Shown here: piece by piece, positions 5,253-13,826 of the stretch
Numbering within the stretch: the first letter of the stretch is position 1
Layout of the letters: each line of letters starts with the position of its first letter
Virus record (IMG/VR): IMGVR_UViG_3300036770_004850
Location: 1-42,476 of that record
DNA from: a virus
Direction: 5' to 3' (one strand)
DNA length: 42,476 nucleotides
Position numbers and translations under genes: made by a program
The notes under the pieces: generated by a model
What the model was told of the DNA's origin: nothing
Seen by the model: only the letters and a program-made list of their open reading frames with translations
The model's database searches: none

Positions 5253-7084
5253 TTGCTCGCTTCCCACCAATTTGCGCCGCATCCTTGGTCCGTCCTTACT
5301 GGTACTCTAAATTTAATGGGGGTGCTGATTCCATCGAATGTGGTCACGATTCGACTGATATTTTCTTTGATATCCGGTCGACCTTCCGGCACATTGCAAT
5401 CAAATTCATCGTGCACGTTCAGCAGCAACCGCGCACCCTCACCCTCCGAGCGCAGATAATCGTGCAGTTCGATCAATTTGACCTTCAACGCGTCGGCGGC
5501 CGAGCCTTGGAAAATCAAGCCCCCTGCTTTGTGTGTGAATTGCCCACCCGGGAATCTGATGTGGCGACCCATCACAGTGCGCACATACCCGCGCGATTTC
5601 GCTATACTTGAGGCATTCCGCAGCAGATCCTGGACACCTGGGATAGCGCTGTGGTATTTATTGAACACCTCAATCGCTTGGTCACCCGGCTTGAGCCACT
5701 GTTTCTTTCCACTCTCGTCGGTTTCCACCGTATATGGTAGCCCCATTTCCGCTGCTAGCTTCCCCTGTCCCATCCCAAACACAAGGCCAAGATTAATCTG
5801 CTTTGCATTCGCATCCCCCGCGAATCGGGGGGACCGAGGTAAACCGGTGAGATCTGCCGCCAATTTGTGGAAATCCGTGTCCGGATTGTCCGAGTACATC
5901 TTCAAAATCCGCTCATCATTCACGTAGTGCGCGAACACCCGGAAGTCCATCTGCGCCCAGTCATTACATACCCACTCGGACCGTGAATCGTCGGGTATAA
6001 ACAATGAACGCACTACCGACGCGATATCTTCGTCCCGTTTGTGGATCTGCTGCAGCGCTGGTGAATTCACGGACAATCGACCCGTGCCCGTACCTAGATC
6101 ATTATCCGATTTCGTCTGGTTGAAATTCGCATGGATCACCCCATCATGGTGATGCCCCAGTAGGTGACCTTTCAGGAATGTGTCCCTGGTCTTGATCAGT
6201 TTGCGAAGTTTCAGAATGAGCGCCGCTGCTGGATCCCGCATCGATCGCAGCGCTGCAGCGTCGATGCTCGGAGCCCCTGCCGGTGTGGTGCTGACGACCG
6301 TACCATCACGCACCACCCAATTGCCGTTGTGGTCGCGCTTAGGCTTAAACAATTCTTTGATCGAATTGGATGGGTTGGGGTTCACTTCGAAACCGGCGAG
6401 CTGGTTTAGTTCAACCTGTGCTACCCTCGATTTCTTATCGATGTCGTAAACCGCTTCCTCCGCTCTTTCGACATCGATCCGGACACCACCATATTCCATG
6501 TCGACCATTACCGGCAATAAGCGTCGCTCAAGCTCCGCTACCTCGCTTATGTTCTGCCGCTCAATCTCCTTGGACTGCCACTGCCAAAGATCAAGGGTCA
6601 CCCGGGTGTCCTGTTTAGCATATCGACCAGCCAGTGAAGCTGGTGCCCTCGGCAGGTTCGCGATCTGCGCATTCTTGGTGGGCCGCCCACCAAACAACTC
6701 AGCGAGTTCCTGCCAGATGTCACTATCTTTACCGATTTTGAGATATTTCTTGCCCAGCGAATCGAGGTCGTACGACATCAAATGTTCATCGATTAACGCT
6801 GCTCTAATCATCGTGTCATCCACCCGATCACGCGGGAAAATGATCCCAGATTCGCGGCACATATGCCAATCAAATTTAGAGTTGTGGCAAATGATCAATT
6901 TACACTTAGGGATTTCATCCTTCAAGAAATCCAGAGCCCCCGAGGTGCGTCTGATATCCCAATACCAGTCGTTACCATCGGGGGCTGAGATCGCCACTCC
7001 AAACACCTTGTCCGACCACCATTTAAGGCCTGTAGTCTCGGTGTCCAGCGCAATGAACGGATAGTCGGACAGTCTTGGAAACAT
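5249..7084 (-). CDS. dpoZ: Family A DNA polymerase with 3'-5' exonuclease, DpoZ-like
   Basis: This 611-residue replicative polymerase has an N-terminal proofreading domain: Exo I D14-T-E16 in LDTETTGL, Exo II N68-x3-D72, Exo III Y155-x3-D159. The polymerase domain shows motif A DWAQMDFR (D375; D380 where the family usually has Glu), motif B with K428 in KQINLGLVFG, and motif C H558-D559-E560. In motif B, Leu432 and Phe436 occupy the positions of the usual Phe/Tyr762 and Tyr766 (E. coli Pol I numbering). Clustering with purZ, mazZ and datZ marks it as a DpoZ candidate, a family reported to favour diaminopurine over adenine. That preference is inferred from context. No clear Shine-Dalgarno precedes it; coupling to the upstream gene six bases away is likely. 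Confidence 0.92.
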   Translation of the reverse strand: MFPRLSDYPFIALDTETTGLKWWSDKVFGVAISAPDGNDWYWDIRRTSGALDFLKDEIPKCKLIICHNSKFDWHMCRESGIIFPRDRVDDTMIRAALIDEHLMSYDLDSLGKKYLKIGKDSDIWQELAELFGGRPTKNAQIANLPRAPASLAGRYAKQDTRVTLDLWQWQSKEIERQNISEVAELERRLLPVMVDMEYGGVRIDVERAEEAVYDIDKKSRVAQVELNQLAGFEVNPNPSNSIKELFKPKRDHNGNWVVRDGTVVSTTPAGAPSIDAAALRSMRDPAAALILKLRKLIKTRDTFLKGHLLGHHHDGVIHANFNQTKSDNDLGTGTGRLSVNSPALQQIHKRDEDIASVVRSLFIPDDSRSEWVCNDWAQMDFRVFAHYVNDERILKMYSDNPDTDFHKLAADLTGLPRSPRFAGDANAKQINLGLVFGMGQGKLAAEMGLPYTVETDESGKKQWLKPGDQAIEVFNKYHSAIPGVQDLLRNASSIAKSRGYVRTVMGRHIRFPGGQFTHKAGGLIFQGSAADALKVKLIELHDYLRSEGEGARLLLNVHDEFDCNVPEGRPDIKENISRIVTTFDGISTPIKFRVPVRTDQGCGANWWEASK

Positions 7085-7090
7085 GGCGAT

Positions 7091-7330
7091 TTAGAATGGG
7101 ACGTCTTCGTCGATTACGTTTGCATCAGCCTCGCGAACGTAGGTGCTATCTTCCTTGCGTTGGAAACTCAACGAAAAGAATTTCCCATTAGCACCTTCTT
7201 TGATCCAGGCACCGATCCAGTATTCCACACCATCAATAATACACTGTCCACGATGGTCGGGATGATTGGGCTTCAGCTTCCGATCATTGCGATTCAGAGT
7301 GCCGGAATTGTTACGCTTCTCATATGCCAT
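7091..7330 (-). CDS. Small replication-region protein with SSB-like acidic tail
   Basis: This 79-residue protein begins MAYEKRNNSGTLNRNDRK and contains YWIGAWIKEGANGKFFSLSF, a pattern I know from small conserved phage proteins. It ends in NVIDEDVPF, which closely resembles the acidic C-terminal tip of bacterial SSB (DDDIPF type) that recruits replication proteins. It is encoded between the helicase (11-bp overlap) and the DNA polymerase (6-bp gap), a location suited to a single-strand-binding or polymerase-accessory role. The body is shorter than a full OB-fold SSB. The function is therefore a hypothesis resting on tail and position. Confidence 0.75.
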   Translation of the reverse strand: MAYEKRNNSGTLNRNDRKLKPNHPDHRGQCIIDGVEYWIGAWIKEGANGKFFSLSFQRKEDSTYVREADANVIDEDVPF

Positions 7331-8741
7331 AATTCATATCCCCTTCAAGGATTTCTAAAGTCTGTCTTGCTCGGGTGACACCAACATACCAAACGCGAGC
7401 TTCGGCGTCTGGATTCTTGTCCATGTCATTTAAAGTCTTCATTGTTAATCCGGTGTGCAACACTACATGGTCGGCTTCTCTTCCTTTCGATGCGTGGATG
7501 GTGGAAAGTCTGATATTCGGTTCTGTTTCCAGATCCGCTTCGCGATAAAAATCAATCAATGTCGGTGGGATCACCAAAGATCTAATGAACCCGCGCTTTA
7601 ACATCGGTGTGAATTCTTTGACATCGATCTCGTTTCTGGTCCGATCGTCAGCTGAGTTATAAATTTTAGTCAATTCAGCCGCAGTGATAGGCTCACCTGA
7701 CTGCATCTTCTTGAACGCCCTGATCGCATTGGCGATCTTCGAATTGAACAACCCCGGCATACCTCCTTCGTTACGATAGGGGATCCGACGTCTGATCAAT
7801 TCGTCTTCCACCTCTTTTCGGGTCACATAATTACGGCACAACACCAATACGTCATCCTTGGTGGATTTGTATTTAGACGGCTCGAAATACGAGGTGCGGA
7901 TTAAAGAACCCATTTCGTCACGCGGTTTGTACTCTTTAATGACTCTGTTCTCTATCGTATCCGTGATTTGCATCGCCTTTTTGTGGATTAGGCGCGGGAC
8001 TCTCCAGGACTGGCTGAGTATCATTCTATCAGAGTCGTGCCTGTCCTCGAATTGCTGCATTCCGTGCGTGTTCGCGCCAGACCATTCATAAATCGCTTGG
8101 TCGTCATCCCCGGCGATGTGAATTTCCTTAACCCGGCTGTATTGCGCCATCCTCTCGATCGCTGTCCACTGCAAATTCGAAAGATCTTGCGCCTCGTCAA
8201 TAAAAATCACCGACGCTCCATGGTCGCAAGGATCATTGACATACCTGAGCAGCATGTCATTGAAATCAATGTACCCGTTTTGCTTTTTAAAGTCTTCGTA
8301 CGACTCGCAAAAAAATTGAAATTCAGCCCAATTCCCCGGTCGATCCGATTCATAATATTCCTCGTGCAGTTTAGATCTGCGGTTGACACATTTGGAATAT
8401 AAATACAGATACTTGTCCCCAAGTTCCATCTGCTCCCCGGTGTCGTTGCTCATCCCACGAAACACGAAACCGATCTTGTCACCGAACTTCTTCAATTTCG
8501 TTGTGTCGACCACCGATGGTGCCGTACACCCAGTCAATTTAAACATCAACGAGTGGATCGTCGAAATTCGGTCCGATTTAACTAACCCAAGACGAGACAA
8601 AGCTTCACTGGCGGCTGCCTTAGTGAACGACAGAAAGCTGATTTCCTTTGGGTCATACCTCTCCCTAGCTTCACTCACACGACGAAGCATTTCGGTGGTC
8701 TTGCCACACCCAGGGGGACCATATACGGAAAATGTTTTCAT
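7320..8741 (-). CDS. UvrD/PcrA-like superfamily 1 DNA helicase
   Basis: A longer open frame runs upstream, but the ATG at 8741 starts MKTFSVYGPPGCGKTTEML, placing Walker A (GPPGCGKTT, residues 8-16) at the usual position and leaving AGAGAA upstream. The 473-residue protein has helicase motif Ia (FLSFTKAAA), motif II FIDEAQDL, motif III AGDDDQAIYEWSGA, motif IV around LSQSWRVP, motif V STIHASKGREADHVVL and motif VI VGVTRARQTL. It would unwind DNA 3'-5' at phage replication forks or in recombination. It overlaps the small SSB-tailed gene downstream by 11 bp. The 73-bp gap ahead of it holds a strong hairpin. Confidence 0.92.
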   Translation of the reverse strand: MKTFSVYGPPGCGKTTEMLRRVSEARERYDPKEISFLSFTKAAASEALSRLGLVKSDRISTIHSLMFKLTGCTAPSVVDTTKLKKFGDKIGFVFRGMSNDTGEQMELGDKYLYLYSKCVNRRSKLHEEYYESDRPGNWAEFQFFCESYEDFKKQNGYIDFNDMLLRYVNDPCDHGASVIFIDEAQDLSNLQWTAIERMAQYSRVKEIHIAGDDDQAIYEWSGANTHGMQQFEDRHDSDRMILSQSWRVPRLIHKKAMQITDTIENRVIKEYKPRDEMGSLIRTSYFEPSKYKSTKDDVLVLCRNYVTRKEVEDELIRRRIPYRNEGGMPGLFNSKIANAIRAFKKMQSGEPITAAELTKIYNSADDRTRNEIDVKEFTPMLKRGFIRSLVIPPTLIDFYREADLETEPNIRLSTIHASKGREADHVVLHTGLTMKTLNDMDKNPDAEARVWYVGVTRARQTLEILEGDMNYGI

Positions 8742-8773
8742 ATATTCTCTAATCGGTGTTCGTGGGCGGGGGC

Positions 8774-8804
8774 GGGGGCTGCCGCCACTGGGACGACAGC
8801 CCCC
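8774..8804. other. GC-rich hairpin between genes
   Basis: An 8-bp perfect inverted repeat (GGGGGCTG / CAGCCCCC) with a 15-base loop lies between the stop at 8815 and the helicase start at 8741. No T run follows on the minus strand, so it is not a standard intrinsic terminator. It could be an RNA-stability or processing structure. I see no other signal in this 73-bp gap. Confidence 0.55.
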
Positions 8805-8814
8805 TAAACCCGCA

Positions 8815-9549
8815 TCAATACTCGGATTCTGCCGCCGCATCGACCTTGCGATCGATCGAGACTGCGCCCTCACGGATTGCATTGTACAGGTTTTCGGCCC
8901 TGCTGTACAGTTCCTTGCTCGGGAACCCAGCAGCAGCAACAGTCAGGTTGAAATAATCCTGATTCTTGCTGTTCTTCTCGGATGTAGTGCCAAGACGATA
9001 TACGCGGCTAAAAGAATCGCCACCATTCATTCGAATGAGGCTGTTCAGCTTGCGAGATACCTTCATCTTCGACCGGCTCATGGAGACCACAATCTCCTCA
9101 ACCTTGTCGCCCGACACTGCGAGGCAAAAATGCTGCGCCGTATCGGTGATATCGCACTTGTCACCATCCTCAAGTGCTTCTCGTGCGTCCTCTGCTTCCG
9201 CTTCGCTCCCGAAAGCACCACGGAAACCACCGCCGTCGTTGCGCTTCTTCCAGATCAACCATTCCTTTTTGTAATAAACCGGAACGATAAACAAAGAATC
9301 GCCGTATAACTGGCGGGTCACATTGTTGTACATCATCCCTTCTTCACAACCCTCGATGTAGCTGGGGTCGGACTTCTTGCGGCAAGGCGAGAGGTCCTGC
9401 ACCAACTCAAGGCGAGGGATGATCAGATCATTGGCACCTACGTTCTCGGATCCACGATTACCAGCGTTACCCTTCAAAAAATCGGGGATTTCGTCCGACA
9501 TCATCAAAGAAGACTGTTGAACGACTGCTACTTGTTGACTCTTAGCCAT
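8815..9549 (-). CDS. Conserved phage replication-region protein
   Basis: The 244-residue protein starts at an ATG with AAGGAAG seven bases ahead. The segment LIIPRLELVQDLSPCRKKSD, then a YIEGCEEGM stretch and PVYYKKEWLIWKKR, identify a family I know from replication/recombination clusters of many siphoviruses. Some members have been labelled as putative single-strand-binding or recombination factors. I see no catalytic motif. It has a mixed alpha/beta body with a disordered N-terminus and C-terminus. Position between helicases and the coiled-coil protein supports a DNA metabolism role, but the biochemical function is unassigned. Confidence 0.75.
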   Translation of the reverse strand: MAKSQQVAVVQQSSLMMSDEIPDFLKGNAGNRGSENVGANDLIIPRLELVQDLSPCRKKSDPSYIEGCEEGMMYNNVTRQLYGDSLFIVPVYYKKEWLIWKKRNDGGGFRGAFGSEAEAEDAREALEDGDKCDITDTAQHFCLAVSGDKVEEIVVSMSRSKMKVSRKLNSLIRMNGGDSFSRVYRLGTTSEKNSKNQDYFNLTVAAAGFPSKELYSRAENLYNAIREGAVSIDRKVDAAAESEY

Positions 9550-9594
9550 GATTAACTTCCTTCAGATCTAGCCCAGACGCAGGGACCACGCGAT

Positions 9595-10044
9595 TCAGCG
9601 CTTCGTGATAGAAGCACGTGTGAATGGGGTTATCTTGATCAGATCCTCGGGAATTTCTTCACCCGACCTGATCATCGATTTAACTACTGCCTTCAAAGTC
9701 GAGGCGTTGATGGTCTCGGTAATGATGCTCGATTTGCCGATATCATTGAAGAATTGGTGCACTCGTTCCCGATTGTCGGCATTGACACGAACATACATAT
9801 CGGAGGTCAGACTAACGCGACCGATCCCGTCCACTTTGACGTTATCGATGCCCATATCTTCCATCTTTTTCGGGACTAGATTGAGCCGCAGGAAATCATA
9901 TTCCTTGTTGATCTTGGTCAACTCGCTCTCAAGTTCCTCTTTTCTCTTTGATAATTCATCCATCGCACGAATTGTGTCAATGGTTGAAGTATTTTCGTAT
10001 TTATTTTCAAGTGATTGATTCTCTTCTGCAGTCATTCTTGACAC
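9595..10044 (-). CDS. Coiled-coil phage protein with conserved VDGIGRVSL core
   Basis: This 149-residue protein has a charged N-terminal coiled coil (about residues 25-55, KRKEELESELTKINKEYDF). A small domain with DNVKVDGIGRVSLTSDMYV and a C-terminal helix (INASTLKAVVKSMIRSG) follow. This architecture recurs in replication regions of tailed phages as a protein of unknown function. It starts two bases after the stop of the upstream gene and is followed by a 45-bp gap. No enzymatic motif is seen. A structural adaptor role is possible from the coiled coil. Confidence 0.75.
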   Translation of the reverse strand: MSRMTAEENQSLENKYENTSTIDTIRAMDELSKRKEELESELTKINKEYDFLRLNLVPKKMEDMGIDNVKVDGIGRVSLTSDMYVRVNADNRERVHQFFNDIGKSSIITETINASTLKAVVKSMIRSGEEIPEDLIKITPFTRASITKR

Positions 10045-10046
10045 CT

Positions 10047-10373
10047 TTAAAATTTCTTGATAGACACCACCAAATGTTGGTAAAGCCTATCGCGGTTGCT
10101 CCACCTGAGAATGTTCACTGTGTCGGTGATCTCCCGCACTATCATGAACACTGCGGCGCTGACTACCGGTGAACCACTGATCACCAAATAATCATCTACC
10201 GGGTGGAATTTCTTTAATTTCGTCCTGATTTCTTCAATCAGTTTATCATTGTTGAGGCTATTCTTCATGGGGCTGAAATCACCCCTCGTCAAAAAGATAA
10301 CCTCACCAAACTCTTCCGCTGGAATATAGTTCAAATTGGGGTTTTCTTGGGTTATGTATACTTTACGGTCCAT
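10047..10373 (-). CDS. Conserved phage hypothetical protein, 108 aa
   Basis: The protein opens with a strand (KVYITQEN), then a segment (IPAEEFGEVIFLTRGDFSP) and DDYLVISGSPVVSAAVFMIV, ending in NILRWSNRDRLYQHLVV. I recall the same order in short phage proteins encoded near replication genes (type I / PAEEFG / DYLVISG / NILRW), whose function is unknown to me. A good sigma70-like promoter lies immediately upstream at 10403-10431, so this gene may begin a sub-operon leading into the helicase and polymerase genes. Confidence 0.75.
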   Translation of the reverse strand: MDRKVYITQENPNLNYIPAEEFGEVIFLTRGDFSPMKNSLNNDKLIEEIRTKLKKFHPVDDYLVISGSPVVSAAVFMIVREITDTVNILRWSNRDRLYQHLVVSIKKF

Positions 10374-10402
10374 AGGATTCTATCCTCTATCAAAAAATCC
10401 AT

Positions 10403-10431
10403 AGTGTACCACAGACCGGGATACGGGTCAA
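10403..10431 (-). promoter_or_regulatory. Candidate sigma70 promoter (TTGACC-17-TACACT)
   Basis: On the minus strand TTGACC is followed after 17 bp by TACACT, with TGG immediately ahead forming an extended -10. The -35 overlaps the TGA stop of the SNF2 helicase gene. The predicted start lies about 25 bp before the 10373 start codon. The arrangement repeats that at 28970-28999, where a TTGACA overlaps a stop codon. Confidence 0.65.
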
Positions 10432-12188
10432 TTTCCCGGCTTCCCATAGATCTTGTCTTTGAGATCGTCGATACTGCCACGAACGAACTCGGATACGTCC
10501 TTTTTCTGGGTCAGTGCCTCCAGGATATGCTCGTCTACTGTGCTTTCCGCTATTATGTCGATGATTAGTGTTCCATTTTTCTTGTCTGGCCCAAACGCTC
10601 GCTCTTCCGATTGTTCCCGGTCGATGTAATTAAATGTGTTGGAAAAGTATATTTCGATCTCCGCTGCCGACATTGTGAGACCCATACCACCAGTCGCCGC
10701 GTTTCCTACCAAGAATCTCGCTTTCTTGCCTTGGAAAAGTACATTGACATTGATGTCGCGTTGAGTCTCGTCGATCTCGCCGTGCAATTCGACCACCTGA
10801 TCGTCGCCGTACTTCATCCGCAGCGCTTTAGCCACCAACTGTATTTCTTCCTTGTAGGCGCACCACACAATAGTCGGGCCCGGGTCATATTCTTCAGTGC
10901 AAAAGATCAATTCTTGCAATTTCGGATTGTCGCCCTCGATAAACTCTCGGTAATATTTCGGTCCCTTTTCTTCTCGGTCTTCTTCAGCAACAGCGTACGA
11001 GATGATTCCGCCCGTGATTTCCTGTAACCTGAGCATCTTCTCAAGTGTGTTCTTTATCATTATCGACTTGTTATCAGTCTCTGCTTTCTTCTGATTTTTC
11101 ACCTGATCATATAATCGCCGTTGTTCTTTGTTGAGCGTCACCTCTCGCTTCACATATACTTTTGGCGGTGCATCCTTGAACACCTCATCTTTTCGCACCT
11201 GGAAGACGAACGGTTCGATTATCTCGGTCAATTCCTCCAGGTTATTGTACCCGATGATTTGCTTATCTTCATACCCACCCATCACTGCGTAACGATTCCG
11301 GAACGAATAGAAATCCCCCAGTCCAATGATGTTCGGATCTAGGAATTCGAACTGCATGAACACATCCATCGGACCATTGGCGATCGGAGTGCCGGTCATC
11401 GCGATCCTGGTTTCAGCGAGTTTCCCAAGATTCACACAATTCTGAGACCGAATCGCTGCGTGGTTTTTGATTTTCGACGATTCATCAACTGCCATCACCG
11501 CTTTAGTAGACGACATCAAGAAACGTTCAGCATATCGATACGCGGATCCTGCTGCTAATGATTCAACGCCGACGATCAAACATTTGAAATCATGTTTTGA
11601 ATAAATCCACTCATCAAACTGCTTTGGTTTCGAGGTGTCTAACAACAATATATCTACATCGAATGGCGCATGGATTGCGAACTCCCGCACCCAATTCTTT
11701 CTGATAGACTTTGGACACACAATCAACATCTTGTCCGCGAATCCTTGCATCCGCATCGCACAAGAAAGATCAATAACGACTTTCGTTTTGCCAGTGCGCA
11801 TATCCATGAAAAGAGCTATGGCTTTGTTACCATACACCTTGTTCAACGCCTCCATTTGCTTAGCGCGCGGCTTAGTCTTAAACTCGTACCAAGTAGGGAA
11901 TTTCGGCGAGGTGTCGGCAGCTTTATTTCTGTCTTGTCTGTACTTTTTAAGCGCAGTTTCAATATAACTCAACGCGTCCTCTGTATATTCAGTTTTACTA
12001 CGGGTGAAACTCTGGTGGATATACTCCACATTGCTGCGGATAGCGGGCGCGCTCCAATATTTATTGCGGGTTTCCCATCTGCGGTTGGGGATATTCTTCG
12101 CTAATTCATTCATTGAAAATGGGCACATTATGATGAAACGCCCCTTGTACTTGTCATAATGAACTTTGGGCTTTGGTAGTGCTATCAT
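10428..12188 (-). CDS. SNF2-family helicase/ATPase
   Basis: I start it at ATG 12188 (MIALPKPKVHYDKYKGRF), which has GGAG nine bases ahead and follows the upstream stop by one base. That gives 586 residues. The N-terminus (RWETRNKYWSAPAI) resembles the HARP-like domain of phage SNF2 proteins. The motor shows motif I DMRTGKT (about 129-135), motif II VDESSKIKN in place of DEAH, motif III MTGTPIANG, motif V GGMGLTMSAA and motif VI around EQSEERAFGPDKKNG. Such proteins translocate on dsDNA and accompany phage primases and polymerases. Located directly after the primase-like gene, it is probably part of the replisome. Confidence 0.9.
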   Translation of the reverse strand: MIALPKPKVHYDKYKGRFIIMCPFSMNELAKNIPNRRWETRNKYWSAPAIRSNVEYIHQSFTRSKTEYTEDALSYIETALKKYRQDRNKAADTSPKFPTWYEFKTKPRAKQMEALNKVYGNKAIALFMDMRTGKTKVVIDLSCAMRMQGFADKMLIVCPKSIRKNWVREFAIHAPFDVDILLLDTSKPKQFDEWIYSKHDFKCLIVGVESLAAGSAYRYAERFLMSSTKAVMAVDESSKIKNHAAIRSQNCVNLGKLAETRIAMTGTPIANGPMDVFMQFEFLDPNIIGLGDFYSFRNRYAVMGGYEDKQIIGYNNLEELTEIIEPFVFQVRKDEVFKDAPPKVYVKREVTLNKEQRRLYDQVKNQKKAETDNKSIMIKNTLEKMLRLQEITGGIISYAVAEEDREEKGPKYYREFIEGDNPKLQELIFCTEEYDPGPTIVWCAYKEEIQLVAKALRMKYGDDQVVELHGEIDETQRDINVNVLFQGKKARFLVGNAATGGMGLTMSAAEIEIYFSNTFNYIDREQSEERAFGPDKKNGTLIIDIIAESTVDEHILEALTQKKDVSEFVRGSIDDLKDKIYGKPGN

Positions 12189-12189
12189 C

Positions 12190-13755
12190 TCAATACTCCG
12201 GGGTAAAGTCAGGTGCGTCAAACTTGATATGTGCTAAACGTTCGTAATCGACGAACCAAACCGATATCACCTGCTGTTTCACTCGTACTCGATCAAAATT
12301 CACACCCATATCTTTGTGTGCTCGGTGCCACAAACTCTTATTCCTGGGTATATCAGTCCGAGTTCTGCGCAGATAATCTTCATAGTCGATCGCTCGGAAC
12401 ATGATCACCCGGCGACCCTGGAGAATCTGCACCACTGGCATACCACGCAGAAGAGACTCGCGATCTTTGATGTCGGTGCCGTCCGAGGTGAGATCCGCTT
12501 TCCGCAGGAACTCATCCAGTCGAATCGCCAGATTTCCGTTGGGGCTGGATTCCGCTGGTGCCTCTTCAATCTCGAGCTTCGTCATCAAATCCGCTAGGAT
12601 CTCGTCCGTCCACTGGGCACTCTTAATCTGCGACGGCAACACCACATGCAACCGCTCCATCGCCTTCAATCGTACCTGCTTAAAATCCATCAATTCGTCT
12701 GTCGTCATTGTGATCGGGACACCATTCATCTTGAGTTCCCACATGACGGGCTCAGTATTCATATACTTGACCAGATCACTAAATACCGGTAGCTTATTGT
12801 CCGCGGTCAATAAATCGTATTCGGATTCAGAGATTCCGTATTTAACTTTTCTACAAGCTTCTCGATCACACCAATCCTTCCACGGCTCTTTCTTGCATAA
12901 ATACCCGTAGGTCTTGCGGGCTGCACTCTTGATCGTTTTATCGGCTTCTTGGAACGGCAGGGGCTCTGCAAAAAATTGCCCCTGCATTGAGTGAGACATC
13001 TCGCGTGCACCCTCAGGATTCCGCTTGCGGTTGTAGATTGTGATATGGAACAATGCTTCATTTCTCGACCCTTCCGATATGCCCTCTTTAAGTGCCTTTC
13101 GAATGCATGGTGGTGCCTCGGTGTGCTCAGACCCAAAATAATCCTCTAACTGCTCCTGGGTTATCGACCTCGTTTCGGCGTTCGTCAGGAATAGATCCAG
13201 GGGGCTGGGTTTACCGTTCTCCAGCGCGTATCGATCAGTTTCGTACGCATTGAAATATGGTAAATTAATCCAATTGCCGAGCGCTTTATTACCATAGCTG
13301 TCGAGTACTAGCTTGGTTTGCTTCGGAAAGACACAATCAGATCCCTCAAGGCTGAGATCCGACATCCAGCGAGTGAGGATCGTCTTCAACATGTCCGCCC
13401 TGAGAGGCTCAGAACCGAACACGTAAAGGTGTGCACCGCCCGATTTGGAGCGACACACGACCAGAGGCAATTCCTGGGATTTGACCCTGTTCTCGATCGC
13501 CACCAAATCGAGATCGAAATCCTGTCCATGGTTATCGATATCAATCGCACCCCAATAGCACATCCCATCATCGCGGATTGGGACAATACCGATACCCTTC
13601 TTACCCTCTAAATGCGCTATGATCTCTTTCTCAGTATATGCTTTCTTTATGGTCTGCATCGTCCTCCCTTTTGGACGATACGGGTCAAATTCACCGAAAG
13701 ATCTACTGTTACCCCGAAACAGGGCCATAAACCTCTTTACCTGCATCAACTCCAT
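12190..13755 (-). CDS. Primase-polymerase-like (AEP/TOTE-type) protein
   Basis: I choose ATG 13755 (MELMQVKRFMALFRGNSRSFG) because GAGGTGA lies just ahead; a GTG two codons upstream is less well placed. The 521-residue protein has the archaeo-eukaryotic primase core: D72-x-D74 in WGAIDIDNHG, then S103-K-S-G-G-A-H109 in CRSKSGGAHLYVF, and a downstream PKQTK. This is the pattern of TOTE-type primases found beside SNF2 helicases in phages. The C-terminal half (about 300-521) is uncharacterised. It is the first gene after the promoter region at 13797 and would prime replication. It coexists with a family A polymerase, whereas cyanophage S-2L, as I recall, relies on a PrimPol. Confidence 0.85.
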   Translation of the reverse strand: MELMQVKRFMALFRGNSRSFGEFDPYRPKGRTMQTIKKAYTEKEIIAHLEGKKGIGIVPIRDDGMCYWGAIDIDNHGQDFDLDLVAIENRVKSQELPLVVCRSKSGGAHLYVFGSEPLRADMLKTILTRWMSDLSLEGSDCVFPKQTKLVLDSYGNKALGNWINLPYFNAYETDRYALENGKPSPLDLFLTNAETRSITQEQLEDYFGSEHTEAPPCIRKALKEGISEGSRNEALFHITIYNRKRNPEGAREMSHSMQGQFFAEPLPFQEADKTIKSAARKTYGYLCKKEPWKDWCDREACRKVKYGISESEYDLLTADNKLPVFSDLVKYMNTEPVMWELKMNGVPITMTTDELMDFKQVRLKAMERLHVVLPSQIKSAQWTDEILADLMTKLEIEEAPAESSPNGNLAIRLDEFLRKADLTSDGTDIKDRESLLRGMPVVQILQGRRVIMFRAIDYEDYLRRTRTDIPRNKSLWHRAHKDMGVNFDRVRVKQQVISVWFVDYERLAHIKFDAPDFTPEY

Positions 13756-13796
13756 GGTCACCTCGTGTGGTTGACTATACTCTATAGGGGGTGCAT

Positions 13797-13826
13797 ATCA
13801 TACCACACCACGCCTACGGGGGTCAA
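13797..13826 (-). promoter_or_regulatory. Strong sigma70 promoter for the early/replication block (TTGACC-18-TATGAT)
   Basis: Minus-strand TTGACC, an 18-bp spacer, and TATGAT preceded by TGG (extended -10). The predicted transcript starts near 13790, about 35 bp before the primase-like ATG at 13755. It is the best promoter match in the window and lies at the head of the early block. Three tandem GTACGG repeats sit upstream of the -35. Confidence 0.78.

Noticed and set aside
8774-8804. Intrinsic terminator before the UvrD-like helicase
   Set aside because: The stem is strong but no T run follows, so I list it only as a hairpin.
8742-8939. N-terminal extension of the helicase frame
   Set aside because: Walker A must lie close to the N-terminus, and the ATG at 8741 has a ribosome site; the extension is low-complexity.
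8383-9309. Plus-strand frame of 308 codons opposite the helicase and the 244-residue protein
   Set aside because: Antisense to two real genes; no ribosome site and no recognisable domains.
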